DNA of 50,778 nt from assembly GCA_041161065.1 (NCBI GenBank), contig JBEAVE010000022.1, positions 1 through 50,778 on the forward strand, in the 5' to 3' direction. Under the pieces are notes generated by a model. The model did no database searches and was not told the DNA's origin. It saw only the letters and a list, made by a program, of their open reading frames with translations. Source of the stretch: DYRG01 sp041161065. GTDB taxonomy: Bacteria; Pseudomonadota; Gammaproteobacteria; Beggiatoales; Beggiatoaceae. The position numbers were made by a program, and so were the translations under genes. Shown in pieces: positions 25,940 through 36,100 of the stretch. Positions within the stretch are counted from its first letter, which is position 1, and each line of letters starts with the position of its first letter.

Positions 25940-25940
25940 T
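25915..25940. repeat. 26-bp direct repeat, copy 2
   Basis: Exact copy of 24224-24249, in the same orientation, covering the start codon of the engB-like remnant. With copy 1 it frames a unit of about 1.7 kb that contains the methyltransferase gene. Confidence 0.9.
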
Positions 25941-25991
25941 TTTATGATTTAATCCCTAAAATAATGAAAACACTTGCCAAAAAATACCGCT

Positions 25992-26816
25992 ATGACTATT
26001 GAAAACATCTCCATCAACATTTTAACCCAACCGTTGGTCACGCAATTGATTGCCGATGCGGACGTGTTGCGGCTGACCATTGACTATTTGGACAACGGGT
26101 GTCGGATTGTCGATGCTGCGCTGGGGGGGCTTGAAGCGGGTCGCCGTTTGGTGGAAATCGCGCTCGGCGGACTTGGAAAAGTCAATTTAGACAGCCACTT
26201 ACGTTTGCAAACCACCGCCCCTGCCTTAGCCTGCGCCGCCAGTCAATTTCCCAATTGGACGCTGCACTATAACAAAGGTAAAACACATTTTCACGGGTAT
26301 GGTTGTGGGGCTGCGCAAGTTTTAGCCAAAAAATCCCCTATTCTCAAGCACTTAAATTATCAGGACCGCGCCGGAAAAGCCGCTTTAATCGTCCTTGCGG
26401 ATCACATTCCCCCATTAGATTTAAGTGATCAAATTGCCGAAATTTGTGCCGTCGAACCCGATGAATTAACCTTAATTATTGTCCCACCACATAGCGTCGC
26501 GGGAATGATTTTACTGTTAAGTCAAGCACTTGCATTAACAGTTCGACAATCTCAAGCAGGCTGGGAACTCACCGACGCAACCATGGTCATTCCGTTGAGC
26601 GCGGCGGGCGGCAAACATTCCATTGAACGCGCCATGACCCACATTTTACAATTCGCCGACGTTGCTCTGTGGACAAATGCTGATCCTAAAACCATTTTGA
26701 AACACTTAAAAGATCGTCCAACTTTACCCGACAAACTTGATTTAGCTACTTTAATACTGATGCCCGCTAAAGTCACTATTTTTGCGCAAGGGGAATCTTT
26801 TATTTTAACTAAATGA
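25992..26816 (+). CDS. mch: Methenyltetrahydromethanopterin cyclohydrolase
   Basis: It converts methenyl-H4MPT to formyl-H4MPT in the C1 oxidation branch shared by methanogens and methylotrophic proteobacteria. Family features are the early GCRIVDAALGGLEAGRRLVEIALGGLG block, the GYGCGAAQVLA turn and a central ...EICAVEPDELTLIIVPPHSVAGMI block. Length is 274 residues from the ATG at 25992, somewhat short against the usual 310-325, so divergence or a slimmer form is likely. The frame is open to a TTG at 25974. Its 3' end overlaps the convergent gene by 12 bases. No other H4MPT-pathway gene is in the window. Confidence 0.8.
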   Translation: MTIENISINILTQPLVTQLIADADVLRLTIDYLDNGCRIVDAALGGLEAGRRLVEIALGGLGKVNLDSHLRLQTTAPALACAASQFPNWTLHYNKGKTHFHGYGCGAAQVLAKKSPILKHLNYQDRAGKAALIVLADHIPPLDLSDQIAEICAVEPDELTLIIVPPHSVAGMILLLSQALALTVRQSQAGWELTDATMVIPLSAAGGKHSIERAMTHILQFADVALWTNADPKTILKHLKDRPTLPDKLDLATLILMPAKVTIFAQGESFILTK

Positions 26817-27530
26817 AACACTTAACCCCCATTGTTCGGGTGGCGTAGAAATCATTTTTAATGGTGAAAGCGGCGAAGAAGGACGTAAAATTAGTTTAAA
26901 GTTTTTGGGTTGTTTTAGAAAGGTCAGTAAAGGGGTTTTAATTTCTTTGGGAAAAGGCAAACTTTCTACCTGATAAAACCACCCGTTTAATTGAGAAACT
27001 AATTGTCGCCAAATTCGCCCCACTTTGTAATCAATTTCTAATGCGACTATTTGTAATTGAGCGGGGTCTTGTCCTTTCAAGGTTGTTTGGAGTTGAAATA
27101 TCCCCCATTCTTCACTTTGTAAGGTGCTGGATAAGAATTGTTGATCAGCTTTTTTCTGTAATTGAAATTGTAAATTTGCTCGAATAAACAAGTCGTTAGA
27201 AAATGGATAATGTAGATTTTCGGCATTAAGTTGCCAGTGTTCTGGAAAAGACTGTCCTACAAAGCGATATAAATCTTTAATGGTTACTTTTTGGGCAGTT
27301 AGTTTCTCTGTTTCAGGTAATTGCAGCGCAAGGTTTTCTATCACGCCTTGTAATAAAAAATCGATAGAAGCGGTTTCGTAATGCGCGGATAATGACGGTG
27401 AAAACTTAATAACTTGTTGATTTAATTGCTGTTTGAAATAAAAATCGCCAAGTGCTTTTGCCGCACCCATCGCCGCCGCGACCGCCAAAAGAGCGGTGTA
27501 ACTAATTTTTTTGAGCAGTTCTTTGTTCAT
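26805..27530 (-). CDS. Membrane-anchored protein of unknown function
   Basis: The protein has 241 residues. Residues about 8-30 (ISYTALLAVAAAMGAAKALG) form one membrane anchor or uncleaved signal. The remainder has alternating hydrophobic strands and should lie in the periplasm (SIDFLLQGVIENLALQLPETEKLTAQKVTIKDL). This pattern recalls AsmA-like or YdgA-like lipid-handling proteins, but I see no defining motif. It is divergent from purH with a 38-base gap and overlaps the convergent mch by 12 bases. Confidence 0.75.
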   Translation of the reverse strand: MNKELLKKISYTALLAVAAAMGAAKALGDFYFKQQLNQQVIKFSPSLSAHYETASIDFLLQGVIENLALQLPETEKLTAQKVTIKDLYRFVGQSFPEHWQLNAENLHYPFSNDLFIRANLQFQLQKKADQQFLSSTLQSEEWGIFQLQTTLKGQDPAQLQIVALEIDYKVGRIWRQLVSQLNGWFYQVESLPFPKEIKTPLLTFLKQPKNFKLILRPSSPLSPLKMISTPPEQWGLSVSFS

Positions 27531-27568
27531 AACTTTATAATAATCAGATTTTTGCTTAGGAGAACATT

Positions 27569-29113
27569 ATGATACAACGCGCGTTGATTAGCGTCTCGGA
27601 TAAAACGGGAGTGGTGGAATTTGCTCGATCTTTACACGCTAAAAATGTCGAAATTTTATCGACCGGCGGAACAGCTAAGTTATTGATGCAAAACAAAATT
27701 CAAGTTATTGAAGTATCGGATTACACGGGTTTTCCAGAAATGATGGACGGGCGTTTGAAAACGTTGCACCCTAAAATTCACGGCGGTTTGCTCGGCAGAC
27801 GCGGCATCGATGAAACCGTCATGCAACAAAACAACATTTCTCCGATTGATTTGGTCGTTGTGAATCTTTACCCATTTGAACAGACCGTTGCCAAGCCAGA
27901 TTGCGATTTAGAAACCGCGATTGAAAACATCGATATTGGTGGACCAACTATGCTTCGCGCCGCCGCTAAAAATCATCAATCCGTTACGGTTGTTGTGGAT
28001 AGTGCGGATTACAACGTTGTTTTGAAAGAAATGGAAGAAAACAATGGCGATACCACTAAAGAAACCCGTTTCAATTTAGCATTAAAAGTATTTGAACACA
28101 CTGCGCGTTATGATGGTGCAATTGCAAATTACTTAGGCAAGCAACTCGATAAAGATTTTCCTCGAACATTGTCATTTCAATTCAAAAAAACTCAGTCAAT
28201 GCGTTATGGAGAAAATCCTCATCAAAATGCTGCGTTTTATGTTGAGCATTCTCCCAAAGAAGCCTGCATTGCAACTTCTAAACAAATTCAAGGAAAAGAG
28301 CTTTCTTACAATAACGTTGCCGACACCGATGCTGCATTAGAATGTGTGAAATGTTTTGATGAACCTGCTTGTGTGATTGTGAAACACGCTAATCCTTGCG
28401 GTGTGGCGGTTGGAGAAAACATTTTAAGTGCTTACAATCGTGCATTTCAAACCGATCCTATTTCAGCTTTTGGGGGTATCATTGCATTTAATAGAACTTT
28501 AGATGCAGAAACCGCCAAAACGATCATTGATCGCCAATTTGTAGAAGTCATTATTGCGCCTGATATTTCAGAGGAAGCAAAACCCATTTTAGCCACCAAA
28601 ACAAATGTGCGAGTGTTAAGTTGTGGTTTCTGGGAGAAATCTATTCCAGATTTGGATTTCAAACGGGTTAATGGTGGATTATTAGTGCAAGATCGGGATT
28701 TGGGCATGGTAACAAAAGATGATTTGAAAATTGTCACGAAACGAATCCCAACTGAACAAGAAATGCGCGATTTATTGTTTGCGTGGAAAGTTGTGAAATT
28801 TGTTAAATCAAATGCGATTATCTATTGTAAAGAGAATATGACGCTTGGAATTGGAGCTGGACAAATGAGTCGAGTGTATAGTGCGCGCATTGCAGCCATT
28901 AAAGCAGCCGATGAGAAACTAGAAATAAAAGGTTCGGTGATGGCTTCCGATGCGTTCTTTCCCTTCCGCGATGGATTGGACGCTGCAGCGGTGGTAGGCG
29001 TGACCGCAGTAATTCAACCCGGAGGTTCTGTGCGTGATGAAGAAGTGATTGCAGCCGCAGATGAACACGGTATTGCAATGGTCTTTACGGGAATGCGTCA
29101 TTTTAGACATTAG
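27569..29113 (+). CDS. purH: Bifunctional AICAR transformylase / IMP cyclohydrolase
   Basis: It carries out the last two steps of IMP synthesis, 514 residues. The N-terminal MGS-like cyclohydrolase domain has SVSDKTGVVEFA, STGGTAKLL and GFPEMMDGRLKTLHPKIHGG. The C-terminal transformylase has QGKELSYNNVADTDAA, the KHANPCGVA catalytic Lys-His pair and AFGGIIAFN. The start ATG follows CTTAGGAGAACATT. A strong hairpin follows the stop. Confidence 0.97.
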   Translation: MIQRALISVSDKTGVVEFARSLHAKNVEILSTGGTAKLLMQNKIQVIEVSDYTGFPEMMDGRLKTLHPKIHGGLLGRRGIDETVMQQNNISPIDLVVVNLYPFEQTVAKPDCDLETAIENIDIGGPTMLRAAAKNHQSVTVVVDSADYNVVLKEMEENNGDTTKETRFNLALKVFEHTARYDGAIANYLGKQLDKDFPRTLSFQFKKTQSMRYGENPHQNAAFYVEHSPKEACIATSKQIQGKELSYNNVADTDAALECVKCFDEPACVIVKHANPCGVAVGENILSAYNRAFQTDPISAFGGIIAFNRTLDAETAKTIIDRQFVEVIIAPDISEEAKPILATKTNVRVLSCGFWEKSIPDLDFKRVNGGLLVQDRDLGMVTKDDLKIVTKRIPTEQEMRDLLFAWKVVKFVKSNAIIYCKENMTLGIGAGQMSRVYSARIAAIKAADEKLEIKGSVMASDAFFPFRDGLDAAAVVGVTAVIQPGGSVRDEEVIAAADEHGIAMVFTGMRHFRH

Positions 29114-29120
29114 AACTGTA

Positions 29121-29150
29121 TTTCTGGTGCTCGATATTGAGCATCAGAAA
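29121..29150 (+). other. Hairpin after purH
   Basis: TTTCTGGTGCTC pairs with GAGCATCAGAAA (12 pairs including one G-T) around a 6-base loop. No T-run follows, so it may protect the purH mRNA end or terminate weakly before the next gene at 29168. Confidence 0.5.
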
Positions 29151-29167
29151 GTAGGCGATTTAGAAAT

Positions 29168-30895
29168 ATGATAAAGCAAAGAATTTGGCATTTTATTTTA
29201 TTAGTAATTGCAGTGATTGCTGTTTATTATCACACATTAGATGTGCCCTTTTATTTAGATGATTTTTCTTCAATTCAAGAAAACCCATTGATTTATAATT
29301 GGCAGGGTTTCTCGCAGTTGTGGCATTACGCACCGTTACGGGTTGTAGGTTATTTGAGTTTTGTTCTAAATTACCAAGTTCACCAATTTGATTTAATAGG
29401 CTATCATTTAGTGAATATAGGTATTCATTTTTTGGTGGGTTTGAGTTTATATCTGTTGGTTTCAACTTTATTAAAAACGCCGCAATTACAGGTTTCTCAA
29501 CAAACGCATTTGTGGTTACCTTTATTGGTGGCTTTAATTTTTATTTTACACCCATTACATATTCAAGCGGTAACTTATATTGTTCAACGATTAGCATCAT
29601 TAGCAACTTTGTTTTATGTAGTGACGATGTTAAGTTTTGTAAAAGCGCGTTTGAATACTGAGAAAAAAGTGATTTGGATAACCATTTGTGTGGTTTCTGC
29701 ATTATTCGCTTTTTTTACAAAACAAAATACCTTTACTTTACCATTTGCTTTGCTGTTAATTGAAATTTGTTTTTTTGAAACATCTATTAAAAAATTGCTC
29801 CAATTTGGGCTAATTAGTTTAAGTATAATTATTTTGGGGACGACGGTTTTATCTTGGTATTTCAACTATCAGCCGTTTTCTTTGGAAGCCATGCAGGCTT
29901 TAACGAAAGAAACCAATAAAATTTCTCGGCTAGATTATTTCGCCAGTCAAATGCAAGTTATTTGGATTTACATTAAATTATTTTTTTATCCCACTACTTT
30001 GCATATCGATTATGATACTTTTCCTCTAAATGGTTTTAAGGATTTTCTTACAATTTTTGCTCTAATAGGGCATTTAATTGTTTTAGCAATTGGTTTCTAT
30101 TTTTTGAGAAAACAGCCCTTTCTATCCTTTGGTATTTTCTTCTATTATTTGGCGCACAGCATTGAATCGGGTTTTATTCCTATCCGCGATGTTATTTTTG
30201 AGCATCGTACTTATTTACCCGACATTGGATTAACGATGATAGTTGGTTATCTTTTGATAGAAACATTAACTCAAAAAGTTAAGCTAGAAATGATTTTACC
30301 ATTGAGCAGCGTGTTATTGGTTATATTGGGATTACAAACTTGGCATAGAAATCAATTATGGCGTGATCCTGTGGCTTTGTGGCAGCAAAATGTAACGCTT
30401 GCACCCAATAAAGAACGGGCATGGTCAGTTTTAGGAAAACATCTATTAGAAAGAAATAGAGCAACTGAAGGTATTAAGGCGTTAGAAACAGCCATTGAAC
30501 TTCAAAGAAAAAATGGAAAAAAAGGTATCAATACAGTCGATATTATTAATTTGATTGTGGGTTTCAAAATGGTGAAGGAATATGATAAGGCTCTGCATTT
30601 GACGCAACAGGTTCTAAATCAATCCATGACCCCTTTATTAAAATCAAAGTTTCTAATCAATCAAGCGAATATTTACTATGATCAAGACCGTATTTTAGAA
30701 GCAGAGCAATCTTTACGTCAAGCCATTGCTATTTATCCAAATAATTTGATTGCAAAAGGCAATTTAGCCAGTCTATTAGGCAATAGAGGAAGTTTTGAGG
30801 AAGCGGAGGCTTTATATCATGAGGTTTTGCATTATGATCCGACCAATAAAGTCATTCAAGATAATTTACAAAATTTACGCAAAATGCGCCCATAA
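29168..30895 (+). CDS. Multi-spanning GT-C-like membrane protein with C-terminal TPR repeats
   Basis: The protein has 575 residues. About ten membrane segments fill residues 1-400. The first periplasmic loop has the acidic FYLDDFSSIQENP motif of GT-C glycosyltransferases, and the loop HPLHIQAVTYIVQR matches the TMTC/DUF1736-like family of O-mannosyltransferases. From about 415 to the end there are TPR motifs (AWSVLGKHLLERNRATEGIKALETAIEL and AKGNLASLLGNRGSFEEAEALYHEVLHYDP). It probably transfers sugar from a lipid carrier to exported proteins. rluC starts 3 bases after its stop. Confidence 0.8.
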   Translation: MIKQRIWHFILLVIAVIAVYYHTLDVPFYLDDFSSIQENPLIYNWQGFSQLWHYAPLRVVGYLSFVLNYQVHQFDLIGYHLVNIGIHFLVGLSLYLLVSTLLKTPQLQVSQQTHLWLPLLVALIFILHPLHIQAVTYIVQRLASLATLFYVVTMLSFVKARLNTEKKVIWITICVVSALFAFFTKQNTFTLPFALLLIEICFFETSIKKLLQFGLISLSIIILGTTVLSWYFNYQPFSLEAMQALTKETNKISRLDYFASQMQVIWIYIKLFFYPTTLHIDYDTFPLNGFKDFLTIFALIGHLIVLAIGFYFLRKQPFLSFGIFFYYLAHSIESGFIPIRDVIFEHRTYLPDIGLTMIVGYLLIETLTQKVKLEMILPLSSVLLVILGLQTWHRNQLWRDPVALWQQNVTLAPNKERAWSVLGKHLLERNRATEGIKALETAIELQRKNGKKGINTVDIINLIVGFKMVKEYDKALHLTQQVLNQSMTPLLKSKFLINQANIYYDQDRILEAEQSLRQAIAIYPNNLIAKGNLASLLGNRGSFEEAEALYHEVLHYDPTNKVIQDNLQNLRKMRP

Positions 30896-30898
30896 AAT

Positions 30899-31834
30899 AT
30901 GAATACAACTTTAGATTTTAGTCGTGTTAATTATTTAGAAATCAATGAATTACAAGCAGAACAACGCATTGATAATTTTTTACTAAAACACTTAAAAACG
31001 CTTCCCAAAAGCCATTTGTATCGTTTGTTGAGAAAAGGTGAAATCCGCGTTAATAAAGGGCGAATAAAACCTGACTACCGTTTGAAACAAAATGATATAT
31101 TACGATTGCCGCCTTTACAATTAGAGCAAAAAGTTTCGTCACAACCTTCCTCACGCTTATTAGATTTATTAAGCAATTGTATTATGTATGAGGATAAAGA
31201 ACTGTTAGTCTTAAATAAACCTTCGGGGATTGCTGTTCATGGAGGAAGTGGGATTTCTAGCGGTGTTATTGAAGGATTGCGTGCGTTATTTCCAAAAGCT
31301 CCTTTTTTAGAATTAGTGCATCGTTTAGATCGTGAAACGTCGGGTTGTTTGTTAATTGCAAAGAAACCTGCCATGTTAAGACAACTGCATGAAGATTTGA
31401 GAAACCACCAATTAGAAAAGACCTATTTAGCTTTAGTAAAGGGACGTTGGAATCCGCTCGTAACACAAATAAATGCGCCCTTGCAACGTAATATTTTACA
31501 TTCGGGAGAACGCATGGTGAAAGTTGAAACAACGGGGAAAGAAGCCTTATCCTATTTTCATTTGCGCCAACATTTCAAAGAAGCCTCTTTCATGGAAATT
31601 AAATTAGCGACAGGAAGAACACATCAAATTCGAGTTCATGCAGCATTTGTAGGACATGGTTTGGCGGGTGATGAAAAATATGGTGATGGGGATTTCAATA
31701 AACAAATGAAAGAGTATGGTTTAAATCGTTTATTTTTGCACGCTTGGCGGCTTCGTTTGCCGCATTATGACAAACCATTTCAAGCTCCTTTAGATGAGCA
31801 ATTGAAAAAAATCTTAACGATTTTACCAAAATAA
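30899..31834 (+). CDS. rluC: 23S rRNA pseudouridine synthase RluC
   Basis: It isomerises uridines 955, 2504 and 2580 of 23S rRNA. An S4 RNA-binding domain (about 17-75, RIDNFLLKHLKTLPKSHLYRLLRKGEIRVN) precedes the catalytic domain with the Asp of LVHRLDRETSGCLLIAKK and the GRTHQIRVHAAFVGHGLAGDEKYG block. 311 residues is the normal length. RluC rather than RluA or RluD is favoured by the S4 domain and the SHLYRLLRKGEIRVNKGR block. In other gammaproteobacteria it often neighbours rne, which is not here. Confidence 0.92.
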   Translation: MNTTLDFSRVNYLEINELQAEQRIDNFLLKHLKTLPKSHLYRLLRKGEIRVNKGRIKPDYRLKQNDILRLPPLQLEQKVSSQPSSRLLDLLSNCIMYEDKELLVLNKPSGIAVHGGSGISSGVIEGLRALFPKAPFLELVHRLDRETSGCLLIAKKPAMLRQLHEDLRNHQLEKTYLALVKGRWNPLVTQINAPLQRNILHSGERMVKVETTGKEALSYFHLRQHFKEASFMEIKLATGRTHQIRVHAAFVGHGLAGDEKYGDGDFNKQMKEYGLNRLFLHAWRLRLPHYDKPFQAPLDEQLKKILTILPK

Positions 31835-31844
31835 CCTTGAAAAT

Positions 31845-31873
31845 TTGACAAATAGGCATAAACTGTTTAGTGT
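31845..31873 (+). promoter_or_regulatory. Candidate sigma-70 promoter for the secreted protein gene
   Basis: A perfect TTGACA (31845-31850) is followed after 17 bases by a weak -10, TAGTGT (31868-31873). The start codon is 36 bases further on. Confidence 0.4.
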
Positions 31874-31908
31874 TTAACATCTTTTTAACAAACAGAGGAG
31901 TGTGCACA

Positions 31909-33027
31909 ATGAAAAGTGTAACAAAACGTTGGATGGTAGTTATTATTGCAGGTATTTTAGCGATGCCTGTTTTTGCCGAAGAACTAACAGAGAACGATGT
32001 TATTTCAGGCACAATGAATATTGCTTTCAAAACTCGCGTAAGTCGTGATAAAAGTGGGAAATTCGCTGATGGTTCTCCTGTTTTAGGCGTTAAAGATGAA
32101 TATAAAATTGATGTGCGCGTTGCGAAAACAACTGAGTTTTCTGGAACGGTATTGCGTCAGCCTAAGGTAAAAGTGAAACTCATCGGGGTTGAAGCACAGC
32201 CCGCTATGTTGCAATATGATTTGTCGGCATCGGTATTAAATCCCAGTAATTTAAGCCAAAAGAAAACGGTAGGAAAATGGGTAGGAATTGCGCCAATGGA
32301 TACTGCAAATAATACCTTTAATTTCTCAGCCAGCAAAGATAATGAACTGCGAATGACCATTGATACTATTGGTAATGCACAAGGTTTTACGGATAAGTTT
32401 GGTGGTTCTTTAGTTGGCAAACAAGATAAAGGTGAAGGTTGGCAAGAGAAACTGACTTCTTTTACCTTTGAACGTGTGATTGGTAAAAAGAAAGTAAAAT
32501 TGGAAGCTAAAAAGGTTGAACCCTTGCAATTCAAGGAAGTAGAACTCGCTAAAGGTCCTTCTTCCATTTATCCTCATACGGTTGTCAATGGACGCATGAA
32601 TTTCGATTATCAAACCGGTAATTGGTATATTGACAACTTGCATTTCAAATATAATTTAGATGGCAAAGAAGTTGAAGATGTTGTTTCGGGCACTATCAAA
32701 TGGGTTGAAGACTCTCAGCGCGCGACAAATGGTAAAGGAAAATACGATTTCAACGTGCGTTTCAACGAAGATAAATTTGCTGCTCAAACCAGTGAAGCCG
32801 ATGCGTTTGGAAATATGAACGATGAGGAAGCCTTTTTCGCGGTGGATAATCGTGTGCCTGCGCTCAATGGTCAAGTGGATTATTTGGACACAATGGTGGC
32901 GGGTTCTGAAGCACCTACAGCCAGTCAAATTACTTACCGTTTGAATGCAAACAAATTGACTAAACAACAAATCATGAATTTCTTCAAATTGTGGATGTTG
33001 GCAATTGGTCCAATCAATGATGAATAG
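31909..33027 (+). CDS. Secreted protein of unknown function
   Basis: I do not recognise a family for this 372-residue protein. Residues 1-24 form a clear signal peptide (MKSVTKRW, hydrophobic core, PVFA). The mature protein is rich in short beta strands and lysine, has no cysteine, and contains a DVVSGTIKWV strand that partly repeats the early DVISGTMNIAF, which suggests an internal duplication of a beta sandwich. The ATG at 31909 follows AGAGGAGTGTGCACA; the extra 13 codons upstream are not needed. It is monocistronic: its own candidate promoter lies upstream and a strong terminator follows. Confidence 0.8.
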   Translation: MKSVTKRWMVVIIAGILAMPVFAEELTENDVISGTMNIAFKTRVSRDKSGKFADGSPVLGVKDEYKIDVRVAKTTEFSGTVLRQPKVKVKLIGVEAQPAMLQYDLSASVLNPSNLSQKKTVGKWVGIAPMDTANNTFNFSASKDNELRMTIDTIGNAQGFTDKFGGSLVGKQDKGEGWQEKLTSFTFERVIGKKKVKLEAKKVEPLQFKEVELAKGPSSIYPHTVVNGRMNFDYQTGNWYIDNLHFKYNLDGKEVEDVVSGTIKWVEDSQRATNGKGKYDFNVRFNEDKFAAQTSEADAFGNMNDEEAFFAVDNRVPALNGQVDYLDTMVAGSEAPTASQITYRLNANKLTKQQIMNFFKLWMLAIGPINDE

Positions 33028-33042
33028 GCATTTGTAATTATT

Positions 33043-33077
33043 AAAACTCCGATGTTTGACAATGTCGGAGTTTTTTC
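33043..33077 (+). terminator. Rho-independent terminator
   Basis: AAAACTCCGA (33043-33052) pairs with TCGGAGTTTT (33065-33074) and runs into TT at 33075-33076. It separates the secreted protein gene from the RND permease. Confidence 0.85.
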
Positions 33078-33112
33078 TATTTAAAATGGATTTCAAATAA
33101 GGAAATATAGAA

Positions 33113-36100
33113 ATGATTTTGGCAGAAACTTCTATTCATCGACCTGTTTTTGCGACAGTGATGAGTTTAATGATTATTTTAATTGGTATTATTGGTTATC
33201 AACGTTTGTCGGTAAGAGAATATCCTAAAATTGACGCGCCCGTTGTATCGGTAAGAACGGTGTATGCGGGAGCGAGTGCAGAAATTATAGAAAGTCAAGT
33301 CACCAAACCTTTAGAAAATTCCTTAGCAGGCATTGAAGGGATTAGAACAATTAAATCCGTTAGCCGTGAGGAAGTGAGCCAAATTACGGTGGAATTTGTT
33401 TTAGAAAGAAACATTGATGCGGCAGCAAATGATGTGAGAGATCGGGTTTCTCGAGTGAGAGGACAATTGCCCAAAGATTCAAAAGAACCGGTGGTTGCAA
33501 AAATTGAAGCAGATGCGCAAGCAATCATTTGGTTAGCCTTTTCTAGTGATATGCACAACGCATTAGAAATTACCGATTACGCCGACCGTTACATCGTTAA
33601 TCGTTTGCAAACTTTAACTGGGGTTGCAAGTGTTATTATCGGAGGAGAAAGACGCTATGCAATGCGCATTTGGTTAGATAAAGAAAGATTAGCCGCTTAT
33701 AATTTAACGCCACAAGATATAGAAACTGCCTTACAAAAACAAAATGTTGATATTCCCTCAGGACGGATAGAAAGTCTGCAACGAGAATTTACCGTTTTCT
33801 CTGAAACAGATTTGAGAACCGCCGATCAATTTGAAAACCTGATTGTTAAACAAACAAACGGTTATTCTGTACGTTTAAAAGACATAGGAAGTGCGCAATT
33901 AGGTCCTTTAGATGAACGTAATGAACTACGATTTGTTGGAAATCCCGCCGTAGGTTTGGGAATCGTTAAACAATCTAATGCAAATACCTTAGAAGTTGCA
34001 CAAGCTATTAGAAAAGAACTTCCTAAAATTGAAAGCTCCTTACCTAAAGGAATGAAAATCCAAATCGCTTTTGATACCTCTATTTTTGTAGAGAAATCCA
34101 TCGAAGCCGTTTATAAAACCATGTTGGAAGCATTGGGTTTGGTTATTTTGGTTATTTTCTTATTTCTGAGAAATGTACGCGCCACGTTAATTCCATTTGT
34201 TACAATCCCCGTTTCTTTGATTGGTTCGTTCATTTTTCTTTACGCATTTAACTTTTCAATTAATATTTTAACTTTGTTAGGATTAGTATTGGCAATTGGG
34301 TTAGTTGTTGATGATGCAATTGTAATGTTAGAGAACATTCATCGGCATATTGAAGAAGGAATGAAACCCTTTCAAGCAGCGGTAGCAGGCGCAAAAGAAA
34401 TTGGGTTTGCTGTATTAGCGATGACCTTTACTTTAGCGGCAGTTTTCTTACCTTTAACCTTCATTTCTGGCAATACAGGACGCTTATTTGTCGAGTTTGC
34501 AATTACGGTTGCAGCGGCGGTGGTTGTGTCGGGATTTGTTGCTTTAACTTTAACGCCCATGATGTGTTCAAAATTGCTCAAACACCATGAGAAACATAAC
34601 TGGTTTTATCGAGTCACAGAAAAGGGTTTGAATGGTTTAAACAACGGCTATCGTTGGCTTTTAATACAAGTATTGAAAGTACGTTGGTTAATGCTTGTTG
34701 TTTTCTTAGGTGCTGGATTTGCTTCTTGGTGGTTATTTACCCATTTGAAGACAGAACTTGCTCCCTTAGAAGATCGAGGAAATGTTGTCGGTATTATTGT
34801 TGCACCAGAAGGCGCGACATTGGAATATACTGATTACTACGCGAGGAAAATCGAGGAATTTTACCGTCAAATTCCAGAAATGAGTAGCTATTTCATGGTG
34901 GTTGCACCCGGATTAGAAAAACCCAATCCTGTTAATAATGCTTTATCATTTCTACGTTTGAAAGCGTGGGAAGAACGCAGTCGATCTCAGCAAGAAATTG
35001 TGAAAACATTATTTCCTAAATTAATGGGTTTGACGGGGGTGTTAGCTTTTGCAATCAATCCGCCTTCGTTGGGACAAAGTTTTCGTTCTACGCCTTTGCA
35101 GTTTATTGTGCAAGGAAATACCTATCAACAATTAGATGAACTCACCAATAAAATGCTTGGAAAAATGCGAGAAAATAAACAACTTTTTATGCCTGACAGT
35201 GATTTGAAATTAAACAAACCACAGCTAAAAATAGAAATAGATCGGGATAAAGCCTCTGCATTAGGTATTCAAATTGATGAAGTGGGAAGAACATTAGAAA
35301 CCTTATTGGGAGGACGGCAAGTTACTCGTTTTAAGAAAGAAGGTGAGCAATATGACGTTGTCGTGAAATTGAAAGATCAGGATCGCACAAAACCCGCCGA
35401 TCTTACCTCAATCTTCATTCGTAACAAAACAGGACAACTCATTCAATTGGCTAATATTGTCAAAATAAAAGAAACCGTTGCACCTAAAGAACTCAACCAT
35501 TTTAATCGTTTAAGAGCGGTTATTTTATCTTCTAATCTTGCGCCTAATTATACGTTAGGAGAAGCATTAGAATTTATGGAAAATACCGCGAAAGAAATCC
35601 TCCCCGCAGGCACGCAAATTTCTTTAGATGGTCAGTCGAGAGAATTAAAAGAATCAGGACAAGCATTGTACAGTGCATTTATTTTAGCACTAATGTTTAT
35701 TTATTTAGTTCTCGCCGCACAATTTGAGAGTTTCAAAAGCCCGTTAATTATTATGTTCACTGTTCCTTTAGCATTGGCGGGAGCTTTGTTAGCCTTACAA
35801 CTGGCTGGACAAACCCTAAATGTATATAGCCAAATTGGTTTGGTGATGTTAGTGGGATTGATTACAAAACATGGGATTTTAATTGTAGAATTTTCTAATC
35901 AATTACAAATGAAAGGCATGAATGTTTATGATGCTGTGATTGAGGCTTCTACCTTGCGTTTGCGCCCGATTCTAATGACGACAGCGGCGATGGTATTAGG
36001 TGCTTTGCCGTTAGCAACCGCGCACGGTGCAGGGGCTGAAAGTCGTTTGCCAATTGGTTGGGTTATTGTGGGTGGTTTAACGTTAGGAACGCTTTTAACG

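Noticed and set aside
29121..29150. Hairpin after purH as a true terminator
   Set aside because: No T-run follows the stem on the plus strand; recorded only as a hairpin.
29193..29465. 90-codon antisense frame under the GT-C/TPR gene
   Set aside because: It lies entirely within a well-supported gene and has no start signal.
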